Assembly (NCBI GenBank): GCA_900542185.1
Contig: UQMZ01000018.1
Coordinates: 4,223-68,222 of the forward strand
Length of the DNA stretch: 64,000 nt
Direction of reading: 5' to 3'
DNA from: an uncultured Bacteroidales bacterium
Lineage (GTDB): Bacteria > Bacteroidota > Bacteroidia > Bacteroidales > Muribaculaceae
The notes under the pieces were generated by a model. It was not told where the DNA came from. It ran no database searches and was given only the letters and a program-made list of their open reading frames with translations. Of the stretch, positions 19,001-26,856 are shown in pieces. Positions within the stretch are counted from its first letter, which is position 1. The number at the start of each line of letters is the position of its first letter. The translations under genes and the position numbers were made by a program.

Positions 19001-19152
19001 TCCGGGCAATCCCAGTAGCTGACGCTGTCGGGAGTGGTGAGCCAATACGTGGCGAGCAGCAGCATGAACACCACGCCGCACACCAGGCGGTGTACACGCC
19101 TTTCTATCACGGATTCAACATCCATTGACTGATTCACTGTTAACTGATTCAC
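16039..19152 (-). CDS. DUF2723 membrane protein (GT-C-like, O-mannosyltransferase-like)
   Basis: 1037 residues, with about a dozen membrane helices in the N-terminal 650 and a soluble C-terminal part. The first loop SVSYWDCPEYVSAAYLLEIG contains the acidic pair expected of GT-C glycosyltransferases. GHPPGNPVW is the family signature. In Bacteroidetes the family is tied to protein O-glycosylation at the periplasmic face; sugar and acceptor are not visible. It overlaps the upstream GT4 gene by 4 bases (19149-19152), which points to translational coupling and a joint role in glycan or glycoprotein assembly. Confidence 0.85.
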   Translation of the reverse strand: MNQLTVNQSMDVESVIERRVHRLVCGVVFMLLLATYWLTTPDSVSYWDCPEYVSAAYLLEIGHPPGNPVWMLVEHIVTLLSGPEHAAYAVNLSSGLFTALAGMLLASVLYKVTLWLLRRRKESGVCPVWGAAGTAAVGALCFGWCDSSWYSAVEAEVYAMSIFFTALTVWLMVKWMFTADNLAANRLLVLLAYVFGLSIGVHQLNLLAIPALSLIWGMKRGIRSFTKLLLIVVLGALCVGVILIVIMPKSISAAAWLELLFVNRLGMPMLSGVVAFVLLLGILIVAGMAVTLKTGLRRFNLAFWMASLFLIGYGAYALVPIRGGIPSPANSAMPGEPFSFARYQAREQYGAAPLFYGYTPYSKPLFQEEWKPGATRPEYVKYAIEKKHKLLMPYEPGARMNTTRGRLLPEDSAANARLIASGKPGYIVKGYSLKNIYTPELNSFLPRITSRNPVDIASFADWVGMDTSNMRRVEVSEALDTLGNPVPMMDAAGNRVHKTSYKPTAAQHLRMLGTYQIGYMYFRYLMWNFAGRQNDIPSQGEVQHGNFIFGIDSIDNVMLGAEDYLPAEAGSANPGRNRYFGIPLLLGILGLIWLLRSGHRGRQVAAVSSLLFVMTGIAIVIYLNQSPGEPRERDYSFLGSFWAYSIWIGYGALWVARMFRTPWAFAFTLMVPAWMCTENWDDHDRSGRRAAATIARITLESLDRDAVIFVDGDNFTFPLWYAQEVEGIRTDVRVVNLSYLGLPGYAANMMRQWRESKPVNTTLKRGDIIYDAFTQARIRDNGDTLAANEQLQRLKDSGEAGSIPEFPARYALMRVPGMDRDTVFDMRKLSETGAGRNVRFAQLIMFDMLANAGDRPIYWFAAARKPALLHLDSAMLTQSLTGNRFGRMTEAAGHAELMRGVNVAEAPNATDRNVYMDATPARMVGQFRAALIKAARIMLSEGKFKDAYTTLYKADVLMGDHPLSYPFVADGDVVKDTRHELGRLQLELATHLTDPQATELRARGLYNLRRAERRKAAWRRYRKHLPERLRGAMAPLS

Positions 19153-20264
19153 TGATTGTCATCGACAAATTTACTGTAAATACGGTCCAGTTCCTCTATG
19201 AACTTATTCCAGTCCTGATTTTCCTCATATCTCTGACGCGAGGCGTTACCCATCTCGAGACGCAGCTGCGGGTCTTCCGCCAGTCGCTGCATTGCGTCGG
19301 CCAATCGTGACGAGTCGTTGGGAGGCGCGAACAATGCCGTCACGCCGTCGGTCAGGTATTCCGACTGTGCGCCGTTGGGCACGCATACCTGCGGACGCCC
19401 GCAGGCCATGTACCGCAGGCTCTCCAGCCCGAAGGCCTCGCGGCGCACCGACGGCTGGACACCGAAGTGACTCTCACCTATCAGCAGCAGTATGTCGCCC
19501 GGCGGTATGATCCAGTCTATCTTGTCCATCACTCCCCGGGTTATGGCTCGGCGCCGCAGGTCGTCGATATAGTCCGGGTCGCCGTAGCCGGCTATGCGCA
19601 GGCGCAGCTTTATCCCGCGCCGGGTCAGCACCGACAGGGCGTCTATCACGTTCTCCAGGCCCTTGCCTTCCACGATGGTACCGTGGCACAGGGCCGTTAC
19701 GGGACCCCGCGCCGGTTCGGCCGACGGCTTCACGTCGTCGAGGTTCACGCTGTCGTGCAGCATGTACATGCGGTCGGCCGGTATGGGCACTCTGTTGTCG
19801 CGCCATGTGGACAGGAATGTGTCCTTGGCCGTCTGCGACACGAAGATATGAGCGTTGATTTTATTGTACAGACGTCGGAACAGCCATGTGTCGCGACCGG
19901 GCGCCACCGTGTGGCACGTGGCCACCACCAACACGTCGGGGCGACACACCAATCTTTTGGCTGCCAACACAGTGAAAGCGTCGCAATACCGGTGCACATG
20001 CACTATCGTCCCTTTGGCGCATTCCTTCAGCATTCGGCCCATGCCCCAGATGGAGCCCATGTCGGTGTATCCTCCGAACAGAATGTGGCGCAGCGGGATG
20101 CCGCAGGCGGCGAAGTGGGAGTCAACGGCCTTCGCGTCGCGGGTCACGGCCGTCACGGCCCACCCCAACGTATGATAATGACCGCAGATGTCGAGCGCAT
20201 ATTGCTCGACACCTCCCCATTTCGTCGATGAGACGATATGTATCAGCTGTCGTTTCGTTTCTAT
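19149..20264 (-). CDS. GT4-family glycosyltransferase with non-canonical start
   Basis: A GT-B fold enzyme. The N-terminal Rossmann part reads QLIHIVSSTKWGGVEQYAL. The donor-binding part has FGVQPSVRREAFGLESLRYMACGRPQV. The first ATG/GTG/TTG in frame is TTG at 20168, which would delete the first beta strand and the glycine loop. Homology clearly continues upstream to a TAG at 20268-20270. The only candidates between are ATA at 20264, ACG at 20258 and CTG at 20246. I give 20264 as the limit of coding sequence; the real initiation codon is uncertain. It directly follows the alanine-dehydrogenase-family stop, so reinitiation could help. It is soluble and probably makes a cytoplasmic glycan precursor. 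Confidence 0.8.
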   Translation of the reverse strand: METKRQLIHIVSSTKWGGVEQYALDICGHYHTLGWAVTAVTRDAKAVDSHFAACGIPLRHILFGGYTDMGSIWGMGRMLKECAKGTIVHVHRYCDAFTVLAAKRLVCRPDVLVVATCHTVAPGRDTWLFRRLYNKINAHIFVSQTAKDTFLSTWRDNRVPIPADRMYMLHDSVNLDDVKPSAEPARGPVTALCHGTIVEGKGLENVIDALSVLTRRGIKLRLRIAGYGDPDYIDDLRRRAITRGVMDKIDWIIPPGDILLLIGESHFGVQPSVRREAFGLESLRYMACGRPQVCVPNGAQSEYLTDGVTALFAPPNDSSRLADAMQRLAEDPQLRLEMGNASRQRYEENQDWNKFIEELDRIYSKFVDDNQ

Positions 20265-20270
20265 CTGCTA

Positions 20271-21389
20271 TCAGTTGGTTGTAGAGAGCATCACCCGGAT
20301 GTCCACACTGGGCATCGCCGTATACGACCCTATCAGTTTGTCCACCAGCTTGCCCCGGTATGTCACCATGCCGTTCTGCACACCGGCCGTCGTGGCCACC
20401 ATGCCGTCCAGCCCCTCCTTGATCTTCATTTCCTCAAAGAAATTGATCAGCGGATTCGATATGGCCATGGCCACCGTCCGCGGCACGGACACCGAAGGAT
20501 GCATCTCGTTCAGATCCAGGACATACACGTTATCCTTAAGCTGCGACGACAGCACCTGGGGGAACTTGAACTCGCGCGTGGTGCTTCCCAGTATGATCAC
20601 GTCGGCGGTCTTGACACGGTTGGCGAGCACCCTGGGATGTATCGCCACGAGTTCCACCTGCGGCATCAGACTGGGCCGTATGGTTTCCAGAGCCGACACG
20701 TCGTTGTCCATTATCACGCACTTCGCGCCGTTGGCGGCGGCTGCGTTCGCCGCATGCACGCACGCGCTGCTGGAGCCTATCACCATCACCTCGCAGGGAT
20801 TCAGACCGGCCACGCCGGCCAGCAGCACACCCTTGCCGCCCCCCAAGTAGCTCAGCGCCTCCTCGGCATACATCACGGCCACGCGGCCGTCTATCTCGTC
20901 AAGGATATTGGCGAAAATCGGTATGTCGTGATGGGAATACATATTGTCCAGACATCCGGTGTCTATGTGCTGCGACAGCAACGCCTTGATGGACCCCGGC
21001 TCGAACAGGTCATGGCCCATCATGCACAACAATGCAGCGCCCTTGGTCATTTTCCTGACGTCCTTGGCGCGCAGGGGCATGAATGACAGCACGACCGGTT
21101 GCTTCAGGGCCTCGTCGCGGGTCACTATCTTCACGCCGTATTCGGCGTACGCATCATCGCTGAAGCTGATGTCCACGCCGGCTCCCGCCTCCATCGACAC
21201 CTGTATGCCCGACGACGTCAGCATGCCGCAGGCTTCGGGAGTAAGCAACAACCTGGTCTCGTCCGAGTCCGCGTAGTTGCCTACCATTCCAACACATATT
21301 CGCGAACGCGATCCTTTCTCAACCTGTTCTTCAAGTTGCGGCTCAAGTGCCGTGCAGGCACCGTCGTTCCCATTATTTGTCGTGCTCAT
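20271..21389 (-). CDS. Alanine dehydrogenase/PNT-family enzyme
   Basis: 372 residues with the AlaDh/PNT N-terminal domain (ETRLLLTPEACGML and SMEAGAGVDISFSDDAYAEY, typical of the family). This is followed by an NAD-binding domain (VMVIGSSSACVHAANAAAANGA). The enzyme would interconvert alanine and pyruvate with NAD in the cytoplasm. The usual GxGxxG is replaced by GSSSAC, so cofactor handling may differ from canonical alanine dehydrogenase. The N-terminal 30 residues are an acidic extension. It heads a minus-strand run with GT4 and DUF2723, an odd functional mix. Its promoter is at 21462-21493. Confidence 0.8.
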   Translation of the reverse strand: MSTTNNGNDGACTALEPQLEEQVEKGSRSRICVGMVGNYADSDETRLLLTPEACGMLTSSGIQVSMEAGAGVDISFSDDAYAEYGVKIVTRDEALKQPVVLSFMPLRAKDVRKMTKGAALLCMMGHDLFEPGSIKALLSQHIDTGCLDNMYSHHDIPIFANILDEIDGRVAVMYAEEALSYLGGGKGVLLAGVAGLNPCEVMVIGSSSACVHAANAAAANGAKCVIMDNDVSALETIRPSLMPQVELVAIHPRVLANRVKTADVIILGSTTREFKFPQVLSSQLKDNVYVLDLNEMHPSVSVPRTVAMAISNPLINFFEEMKIKEGLDGMVATTAGVQNGMVTYRGKLVDKLIGSYTAMPSVDIRVMLSTTN

Positions 21390-21424
21390 ATCTTTCAGTC
21401 TTTAGGGCTTTTCTTTAAGGCATT

Positions 21425-21493
21425 CCCATAAGCCTCGTCGTGTCAAGGCTTAGTACGGGAGCAAAATTAATATTTTTAATCGTCACTTGCAAA
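21425..21493 (-). promoter_or_regulatory. Promoter and leader hairpin of the alanine dehydrogenase-GT4-DUF2723 operon
   Basis: Minus strand: TTTG (21493-21490), 20 bases, TAATTTTG (21469-21462), full consensus. The leader of about 70 bases contains the stem AAGCCT/AGGCTT around a 10-base loop. Unlike several other genes here, this one has a real 5' leader. Confidence 0.7.
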
Positions 21494-21523
21494 CGCACGT
21501 TCAAATTGCCGTCGAAAGAAATA

Positions 21524-22669
21524 TCAGTCCTCGCTATTCTCCGACAACTGCTCCAGCGTTGATTCTATCTGCTCGATAGAAGGCAGGGAACTCTTTATCT
21601 CTTTGGGAATAAGTTTGGACAACTCGTATTGAGATATTCCGAGAGGAAGATTGTATGCCTCTAATGAATATTGAGCCTCGATGTTGTCTTTGTCCTTGCA
21701 AATCAACAATCCGATGGTAGGATTGTCGTATTCAGTCTTAAGCTGATGATTGACTGCCGTAACATAAAGACCTAATTGTCCGAGATGGGATGCCTCGAAT
21801 GAACCCGTTTTCAACTCCACACAGCAATAAGCGTGTATGCGGGTGTTGTAAAACAGAAGGTCGATGAAGATTTCTTTTTCGCCTACCTGCAGTCGATACT
21901 GTCTTCCCATGTAGGCGAATCCTGTACCCAGTTCAACAAGGAATTTCGTCACATTGGCGACAAGAGCGTCCTCAAGTTCCCGCTCGTTATAGTCTTCCGT
22001 CATCGCCAGGAAATTGAACACGTATGGGTCTTTGGTGGTCTGTTGGGCAAGATCACTTTGCAGAGCCGGAAGCGTCTTGCTGAAATTGGTAATAGCTTTC
22101 GCCTGACGCTCGTATAAGTCCGTGCCGAGAAAATTCAACAGCACATCGCGGCCCCAGCTATTCTCTATCACCTTACGGACAAAGAAAAGAGCCTTTTTCA
22201 CATCCCCTTTGCATTTATCGATGATACGCTGCTGGTGGAACCATGGTATGGAACATATTTCAGCAATCAAATCATCCGCACCTTGCGGATATTTTGTAGA
22301 TTTGAAATCTTCTACGCCTCGTAGAAGATTTGTAGGAGCAGATTCTTCTACAGCGTGTAGAAGATTTTCAATGTGCTGAGAATAAAGCTGGTAGAAGCGA
22401 TACATATACCGGATATTACCTTCTGAAAAGCCTTTTTCGCCAGGCATTTCAGACCTCAAATCGTGACTAAGAGTTTTATAGAATCCGGTACCGTACGTAT
22501 TAGCATACTGTTTGTCGGCGATGTCGCGCCCCAGACTCCAATAGTATTCCAACAGTGTGCGGTTGGCATCTACGGAGGCTTTAAGACGGGCGGAGAGGTA
22601 CCGTTGCTTGAGTTCCTTAACCCAACTACGGTACTCTTTATTCTTAGAGAGTGTCAAATCCTGTGTCAT
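21524..22669 (-). CDS. DUF1016 PDDEXK nuclease (YhcG-like)
   Basis: 381 residues with the N-terminal helical DUF1016 domain (LLEYYWSLGRDIADKQ) and a C-terminal PDDEXK nuclease core. Active-site parts are FIDLLFYNTRIHAYCCVELKTGSF, giving the D and ExK of the motif. Such proteins occur in defence or mobile contexts; the biological role is not settled. Residues near 97-130 hold a repeat, NLLHAVEE then NLLRGVED, encoded by palindromes. The -7 box TAATTTTG (22681-22674) ends 4 bases before the ATG. Codon use is AT-richer than that of the flanking genes, consistent with transfer. Confidence 0.88.
   Translation of the reverse strand: MTQDLTLSKNKEYRSWVKELKQRYLSARLKASVDANRTLLEYYWSLGRDIADKQYANTYGTGFYKTLSHDLRSEMPGEKGFSEGNIRYMYRFYQLYSQHIENLLHAVEESAPTNLLRGVEDFKSTKYPQGADDLIAEICSIPWFHQQRIIDKCKGDVKKALFFVRKVIENSWGRDVLLNFLGTDLYERQAKAITNFSKTLPALQSDLAQQTTKDPYVFNFLAMTEDYNERELEDALVANVTKFLVELGTGFAYMGRQYRLQVGEKEIFIDLLFYNTRIHAYCCVELKTGSFEASHLGQLGLYVTAVNHQLKTEYDNPTIGLLICKDKDNIEAQYSLEAYNLPLGISQYELSKLIPKEIKSSLPSIEQIESTLEQLSENSED
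22274..22364. repeat. Array of three in-frame palindromes inside the DUF1016 gene
   Basis: Three hairpins with 3-base loops lie in a row. ATCCGCA/TGCGGAT is at 22274-22290, AAATCTTCTACG with its exact complement at 22305-22331, and TCTTCTACA/TGTAGAAGA at 22344-22364. The unit TCTTCTAC/GTAGAAGA occurs four times in alternating orientation. All stay in frame and give the protein repeat NLL-x-x-VE-E/D. The layout recalls palindromic elements that insert in protein genes without breaking them. Confidence 0.85.
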
Positions 22670-22673
22670 AACA

Positions 22674-22707
22674 CAAAATTACTAATTATTCTTCGATTAT
22701 CAGCAAA
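22674..22707 (-). promoter_or_regulatory. Promoter of the DUF1016 nuclease gene
   Basis: Minus strand TAATTTTG (22681-22674) is a full -7 match ending 4 bases before the ATG. The best -33 candidate TTTG (22707-22704) has a long 22-base spacer, so this is weaker than the other promoters. Confidence 0.5.
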
Positions 22708-22776
22708 TTCCAACAGCTTTAATCAAGAAAATTAAAAGTTTAATCAAGGAAACCAACAAGCCTTTTGTTCAGGTTG

Positions 22777-23307
22777 TTATACCTCGTACATCCGGAGGAA
22801 GCGGGCCACGGTGGTGTCTATCTCGTGGCGGTTCTCCAACTCGTCGCCGTTAAAGCGGATACAGGCCTGCGAATAATATTGCCGACGCCCGGCGAGTCCG
22901 GCGTTTACCGCCTCCAACAGCTCCTCGGGTTTCTTGTCGGCCATCAGCGGACGACGCGCGCGGTTGATGACGAGCCGCTGCACTATTCGTTCGGGGGTGG
23001 CTTCAAGCCATACCGTCACGCCACGCTCGTTCATCTTGGCCATGTTGTCGTTGAAGCAGGGCGTTCCGCCGCCACATGCCACCACCACATCCTCCATATA
23101 GGAAATCTCGTCAAGCATCCGGCTCTCTATATCGCGGAAACCGGCCTCGCCTCGCTCTGCGAACAGTTCCTTGATTGTCTTGCGGTAACGCTGCTCTATC
23201 CGGAAGTCCATGTCTATGAATTCGCGATCCAAAGCACGGGCCAGCGCGCGGCCCAACGTGGTCTTGCCACATGCCATATATCCGAGTATGAACACAGGAG
23301 GTTTCAT
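22777..23307 (-). CDS. aroK: Shikimate kinase
   Basis: 176 residues with the P-loop GYMACGKTTLG (lysine 15), the shikimate-binding DMDFRIE and FRDIESRML, and the Walker-B-like VVVACGGGTPCF. It phosphorylates shikimate at O3 using ATP in the chorismate pathway and is cytoplasmic. Length is normal. It overlaps the upstream DUF2752 stop by 4 bases (23304-23307), which suggests co-translation with the two small membrane-protein genes upstream. Confidence 0.95.
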   Translation of the reverse strand: MKPPVFILGYMACGKTTLGRALARALDREFIDMDFRIEQRYRKTIKELFAERGEAGFRDIESRMLDEISYMEDVVVACGGGTPCFNDNMAKMNERGVTVWLEATPERIVQRLVINRARRPLMADKKPEELLEAVNAGLAGRRQYYSQACIRFNGDELENRHEIDTTVARFLRMYEV

Positions 23308-23696
23308 ATAAATATCTTATCAGAGTTGCTCATTATAAACCATATCACGATTGCCGCGGACACCACTATAATGACAGGCACGGAGTTGAGCCGTGCATAC
23401 AGTTTCGGCCTCCTCGTGCGGTTGAATTCGGAGAATGTCCAGAGTGCCATCAGCGGCAACAGACATACCACCAATGCGTTATAATTCCAGGCATCGGCCA
23501 CTCGACCGTGAAGCAGGGCGTGTATGGCGCGCTGCGAGCCACAGCCGGGACAGTTCCAGCCCGTCAGGGCATGAAACATACACTTGGGCATCCACGGCAG
23601 CTCGGGATCGAATATGGCGTAAAACAAAACAATGACCGTGACTCCCGCAATGAGAGCCACAGTCAGTATGTTACGCGATTTTCCAGTACTGCGCAT
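23304..23696 (-). CDS. DUF2752 small membrane protein
   Basis: 130 residues from the start at 23696 (MRSTGKSRNILTV). The frame is open further upstream but that part overlaps the previous gene. Three hydrophobic segments surround the family motif CMFHALTGWNCPGCGSQRAIHALLHG. The two cysteines in CPGC suggest metal binding or redox activity. The function of DUF2752 is unknown. The ATG overlaps the stop of the CD225 fusion gene (ATGA at 23696), and such genes are often neighbours. Confidence 0.88.
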   Translation of the reverse strand: MRSTGKSRNILTVALIAGVTVIVLFYAIFDPELPWMPKCMFHALTGWNCPGCGSQRAIHALLHGRVADAWNYNALVVCLLPLMALWTFSEFNRTRRPKLYARLNSVPVIIVVSAAIVIWFIMSNSDKIFI

Positions 23697-24427
23697 CACA
23701 TCGCAGCGCTCAGGAACATCAGCGGAGTGTACAGCGAATTGGTGATGATGCTCAGCACAATGGAAGCTATGATCCATATCTGGGCGCGGTTCGAAGCCTT
23801 CTCGGCACCGGCTTCATCACCGACGAAGTACCGGCTGCTGACCTGTGTGCTGAACACTATCGCCACGATACCGGCGGGCATACAGCAGAAAATGGTGGCC
23901 AGTATGGCCCACAGCAGATACGACTTGGGCATGGGCTTGCGCTCGGCCGGAGCGGACGCCGGATTGCCCTGAGACATTGCCGACGGTGCCGGATTGAAGT
24001 ATGCCGGCTGTGGCTCGGGCGCCTGGGTCTGTGCCTGAGGTTGCTCGGGTTCCCCCGCTTCTGCCGGCATGGGCGGAGGGGTCTGTGCCTTTACGGCAAA
24101 ATCCTCACGCAGCGTATGCGCCCAACGGCGTTCGGGTCCGTATTCGGGACACTCCACGTTGAGGCGGCGCGTGGCGTCGGTCACGCTTTCTCCTTCGCTT
24201 ATGACCATGTACGGCACACCGAATCCTTCCGGAAGGCTCTGCGTGTAGTTCTCAAGTATCAGGAACTCCACGCCCTCCTGCTTCAGCGCGTCGGCCAGTC
24301 GCTCCGGGTTCATGGCCAGGGACTCGGGTACCATTCCGATGCGGTAACGGCTTCCCCGGTTCAGCGTGTCCATCATCTCGGTTGCCACCGGTGCCGACCC
24401 GCTCGTCAATATCGCTATCCTTTTCAC
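23696..24427 (-). CDS. CD225/dispanin-like membrane protein with N-terminal Rossmann-like domain
   Basis: 243 residues in three parts. Residues 1 to about 95 look like a small alpha/beta domain beginning KRIAILTSGSAPVATEM, reminiscent of the start of PurN-type formyltransferases, but too short to be that enzyme. About 100-155 is a Pro/Gln/Ala-rich linker. About 160-243 is a two-helix CD225 domain (SYLLWAILATIFCCMPAGIVAIVFSTQV). CD225 proteins remodel or sense membranes in animals; bacterial roles are unknown. The fusion of a ligand-binding-like head with CD225 is unusual. The gene is coupled to DUF2752 by an ATGA overlap. Confidence 0.75.
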   Translation of the reverse strand: MKRIAILTSGSAPVATEMMDTLNRGSRYRIGMVPESLAMNPERLADALKQEGVEFLILENYTQSLPEGFGVPYMVISEGESVTDATRRLNVECPEYGPERRWAHTLREDFAVKAQTPPPMPAEAGEPEQPQAQTQAPEPQPAYFNPAPSAMSQGNPASAPAERKPMPKSYLLWAILATIFCCMPAGIVAIVFSTQVSSRYFVGDEAGAEKASNRAQIWIIASIVLSIITNSLYTPLMFLSAAM

Positions 24428-24442
24428 TCTGTTTACTCTTTT

Positions 24443-25735
24443 TTACTGTGCCTTAAGCAGGTAATGGTTCTTTTTGCCTTTCTGCACGTGGATGTACTTG
24501 CCGCCAAGCAGTGCGTCCTTGCCTATCACGGCGTTGGGATCGGTCACCTTCTCCTTGTTGACCGACACGCCGCCCTGCTGTATCATCTTGCGCGCCTCCC
24601 CCTTGCTGGGGAACACCTGTGACTTGACAGCCACGAGGTCAATCAGAGGCACTCCGGCCTCAAGGTCGCCCAGGGCGATGTCGAACATCGGCACTCCCTC
24701 AAACACCTCGAGCAGTGTCTTTTCGTCCACGTTGTGCAGGGCCTCGGCGGCCTTGGGGCTGAACAGTATCTCGCTGGCAGCTACGGCACTGTTGTATGCC
24801 TCCTCGCTGTGCACCATCTCGGTCAGTTCCTTGGCCAGCCGCTTCTGCATGGGACGCGCGCCGGGGTTGGCGGCGTGTTCCTCGGCAAGAGCCTGAATCT
24901 CCTCTTGGCTCAGGAAAGTGAATATCTTCAGGTATTTCTCGGCGTCTTCGTCGCTGACGTTCAGCCAGAACTGATAGAACTTGTAGGGCGACGTGCGCTC
25001 GGGGTCGAGCCAGATGTTTCCGCTCTCGGTCTTGCCGAATTTGCCGCCGTCGGCCTTGGTGATCAGCGGGCAGGTCAGGGCGTAAGCCTCGCCGCCGAGC
25101 TTGCGGCGTATCAGCTCCGTACCGGTGGTGATATTGCCCCACTGGTCCGAACCGCCGAGCTGCAGACGGCAGTTGCGGTCCTTATAAAGCGTATAGTAGT
25201 CGAATCCCTGCAGCAGCTGGTAGGTGAACTCGGTGAAGCTCAGTCCGTCGCGGGCCTCGCCGTTGAGACGTTTCTGCACCGAATCCTTGGCCATCATGTA
25301 GTTCACCGTTATGTGCTTGCCTATCTCGCGGGCGAAATCCAGGAATGTCACGTCCTTGGTCCAGTCGTAGTTGTTCACCATCTCGGCGCGGTTGGGCGCG
25401 TCGCTGTCGAAATCCAGGAATTTCTTCAGCTGATTCTTGATTGCCTCCTGGTTGTGGCGCAGAGTCTTCTCGTCAAGCAGGTTGCGCTCGGCCGATTTGC
25501 CCGAAGGGTCGCCGATCATGCCGGTAGCGCCGCCCACCAACACCAATGGCTTGTGGCCGCAACGCTGGAAATGACGCAGCATCATCACGCCGCACAGATG
25601 GCCGATATGCAGCGAATCCGCCGTCGGGTCTATGCCTAAGTATGCGGTGGTCATACCTTTTTTCAGTTCTTCGTCAGTACCGGGCATTACTGTATGTACC
25701 ATGCCTCGCCATGTCAGTTCCTGTATGAAGTCCAT
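24443..25735 (-). CDS. tyrS: Tyrosyl-tRNA synthetase
   Basis: 430 residues of the bacterial TyrRS type. HIGH is at 43-46 (SLHIGHLCG). The second signature is KFGKTESG, the TyrRS form of KMSKS. A C-terminal S4-like RNA-binding domain follows (SKGEARKMIQQGGVSVN). It charges tRNA-Tyr in the cytoplasm. It is followed 15 bases on by the CD225 fusion gene. I saw no T-box or other leader element upstream. Confidence 0.97.
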   Translation of the reverse strand: MDFIQELTWRGMVHTVMPGTDEELKKGMTTAYLGIDPTADSLHIGHLCGVMMLRHFQRCGHKPLVLVGGATGMIGDPSGKSAERNLLDEKTLRHNQEAIKNQLKKFLDFDSDAPNRAEMVNNYDWTKDVTFLDFAREIGKHITVNYMMAKDSVQKRLNGEARDGLSFTEFTYQLLQGFDYYTLYKDRNCRLQLGGSDQWGNITTGTELIRRKLGGEAYALTCPLITKADGGKFGKTESGNIWLDPERTSPYKFYQFWLNVSDEDAEKYLKIFTFLSQEEIQALAEEHAANPGARPMQKRLAKELTEMVHSEEAYNSAVAASEILFSPKAAEALHNVDEKTLLEVFEGVPMFDIALGDLEAGVPLIDLVAVKSQVFPSKGEARKMIQQGGVSVNKEKVTDPNAVIGKDALLGGKYIHVQKGKKNHYLLKAQ

Positions 25736-25768
25736 TGTCGTATTCTTATGTCGTTTGTTATTATTCGG

Positions 25769-26758
25769 TTATTTATATATGAATTGCAGCAGCGACTGAC
25801 CCACTGCCTTTAGCGTGGTCTTGTCGATGTTGCCGATATTGTCGCTTACGGTATGCCATGTCGGATTGAATCCCTGCCGCGGGTCATAGTCTATTATGTC
25901 TATGGCCGACACACCCTGTTCTATCAGCTTCACATGGTCGTCGGTCACCGCGCCGCCCATGGTCTGCGGGAAATACGAGGCATATCCGGCCGCGCCGGCC
26001 GCCTGACGGAACTGCGCGTTCAGTTCCGGTGCCGCCTGCTGGGAGAAATACTCGTAGGGAAACCGTGCGTTGCGTCCACCCACCATATCGAGCAGTATAG
26101 CCTTGGCCGGACGCCAGCCCTTGGCGTCCATGTTGTCGGCGAAATATTTCGCGCCCATTGCCCAGGAATCATCCTGATTGTCCGTGCCATAATCCTCAGC
26201 GTCCACAAATAGAATGTCTATGCCGTAACCGGGATTTTTGATGGTGAGCTGACGTGCCGTCTCCAACAGTACAGCCACGCCGCTTGCGCCGTCGTTGGCA
26301 CCGTCTATCGGTTGCTTACGCTTAGATTCATCGGGATCCTGGTCAGCCCAGGGACGGGTGTCGTAATGTGCAAGAAGCAACAGCCGCCCCTTTTCCTTTT
26401 CCGGATTGAAACGGGCGAAGATGTTGCGCGACTGCAGCACGGTGCCGTCGAAAGCCTTGGCGTCAAAACGCTGTTCATGTACCTGCGCGCCGCTGCGTTT
26501 CAGTTCCGCCACTAACATATCAGCCGTCTTGCGATGCGCCTCGCTGTTGGGCACACGCGGCCCGAAATCCACCTGACGTTTCAGATAAACGTATGCGCTG
26601 TCCGCATCGAATTCAGGCACGGAGGCTGTCTCGGCATCGGTCGTTTCGGAAGAGGGTGCACCGTCACCGGCCGCAGAACCATTCCGCGCCCCGCCGCACG
26701 ACACTCCGGCCATCAATATCGCCGCCGTCACCATGAATGCTCCGATAATCTTTTGCAT
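25769..26758 (-). CDS. M28-family lipoprotein, glutaminyl-cyclase/aminopeptidase-like
   Basis: 329 residues. The signal ends in a lipobox (ILMAGVSC, C21), so it is lipid-anchored in the envelope. Zinc-site features of M28 are visible: LLLAHYDTRPWA, DGANDGASGVAVLLE, LFVDAEDYG, and a late histidine in TDDHVKLIEQG. The compact size and YFPQTMGGAVTDDH resemble bacterial glutaminyl-peptide cyclotransferases more than broad aminopeptidases. N-terminal pyroglutamate formation on exported proteins is thus a fair guess. The -7 box TAAATTTG ends 4 bases before the ATG. Confidence 0.88.
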   Translation of the reverse strand: MQKIIGAFMVTAAILMAGVSCGGARNGSAAGDGAPSSETTDAETASVPEFDADSAYVYLKRQVDFGPRVPNSEAHRKTADMLVAELKRSGAQVHEQRFDAKAFDGTVLQSRNIFARFNPEKEKGRLLLLAHYDTRPWADQDPDESKRKQPIDGANDGASGVAVLLETARQLTIKNPGYGIDILFVDAEDYGTDNQDDSWAMGAKYFADNMDAKGWRPAKAILLDMVGGRNARFPYEYFSQQAAPELNAQFRQAAGAAGYASYFPQTMGGAVTDDHVKLIEQGVSAIDIIDYDPRQGFNPTWHTVSDNIGNIDKTTLKAVGQSLLQFIYK

Positions 26759-26762
26759 TCCG

Positions 26763-26793
26763 CAAATTTAACCTTTTTTCTCCAATTCTCAAA
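26763..26793 (-). promoter_or_regulatory. Promoter of the M28 lipoprotein gene
   Basis: Minus strand TTTG (26793-26790), 19 bases, TAAATTTG (26770-26763), then CGGA and ATG at 26758. It is a full consensus match with the start codon in the expected transcription start zone. Confidence 0.75.
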
Positions 26794-26856
26794 ATCAGAA
26801 CTTTGCACTTGCATGCAGTTCCATAAAGGTACTTCCTGCTTTCTCGCCATTTGACC

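Noticed and set aside
19467..20231. 254-codon plus-strand frame opposite the GT4 gene
   Set aside because: His/Val-rich shadow; the minus strand shows clear glycosyltransferase motifs.
22274..22364. Short CRISPR array in the DUF1016 gene
   Set aside because: The repeats are palindromes of differing sequence, with irregular spacing, inside a reading frame; no cas genes are near.
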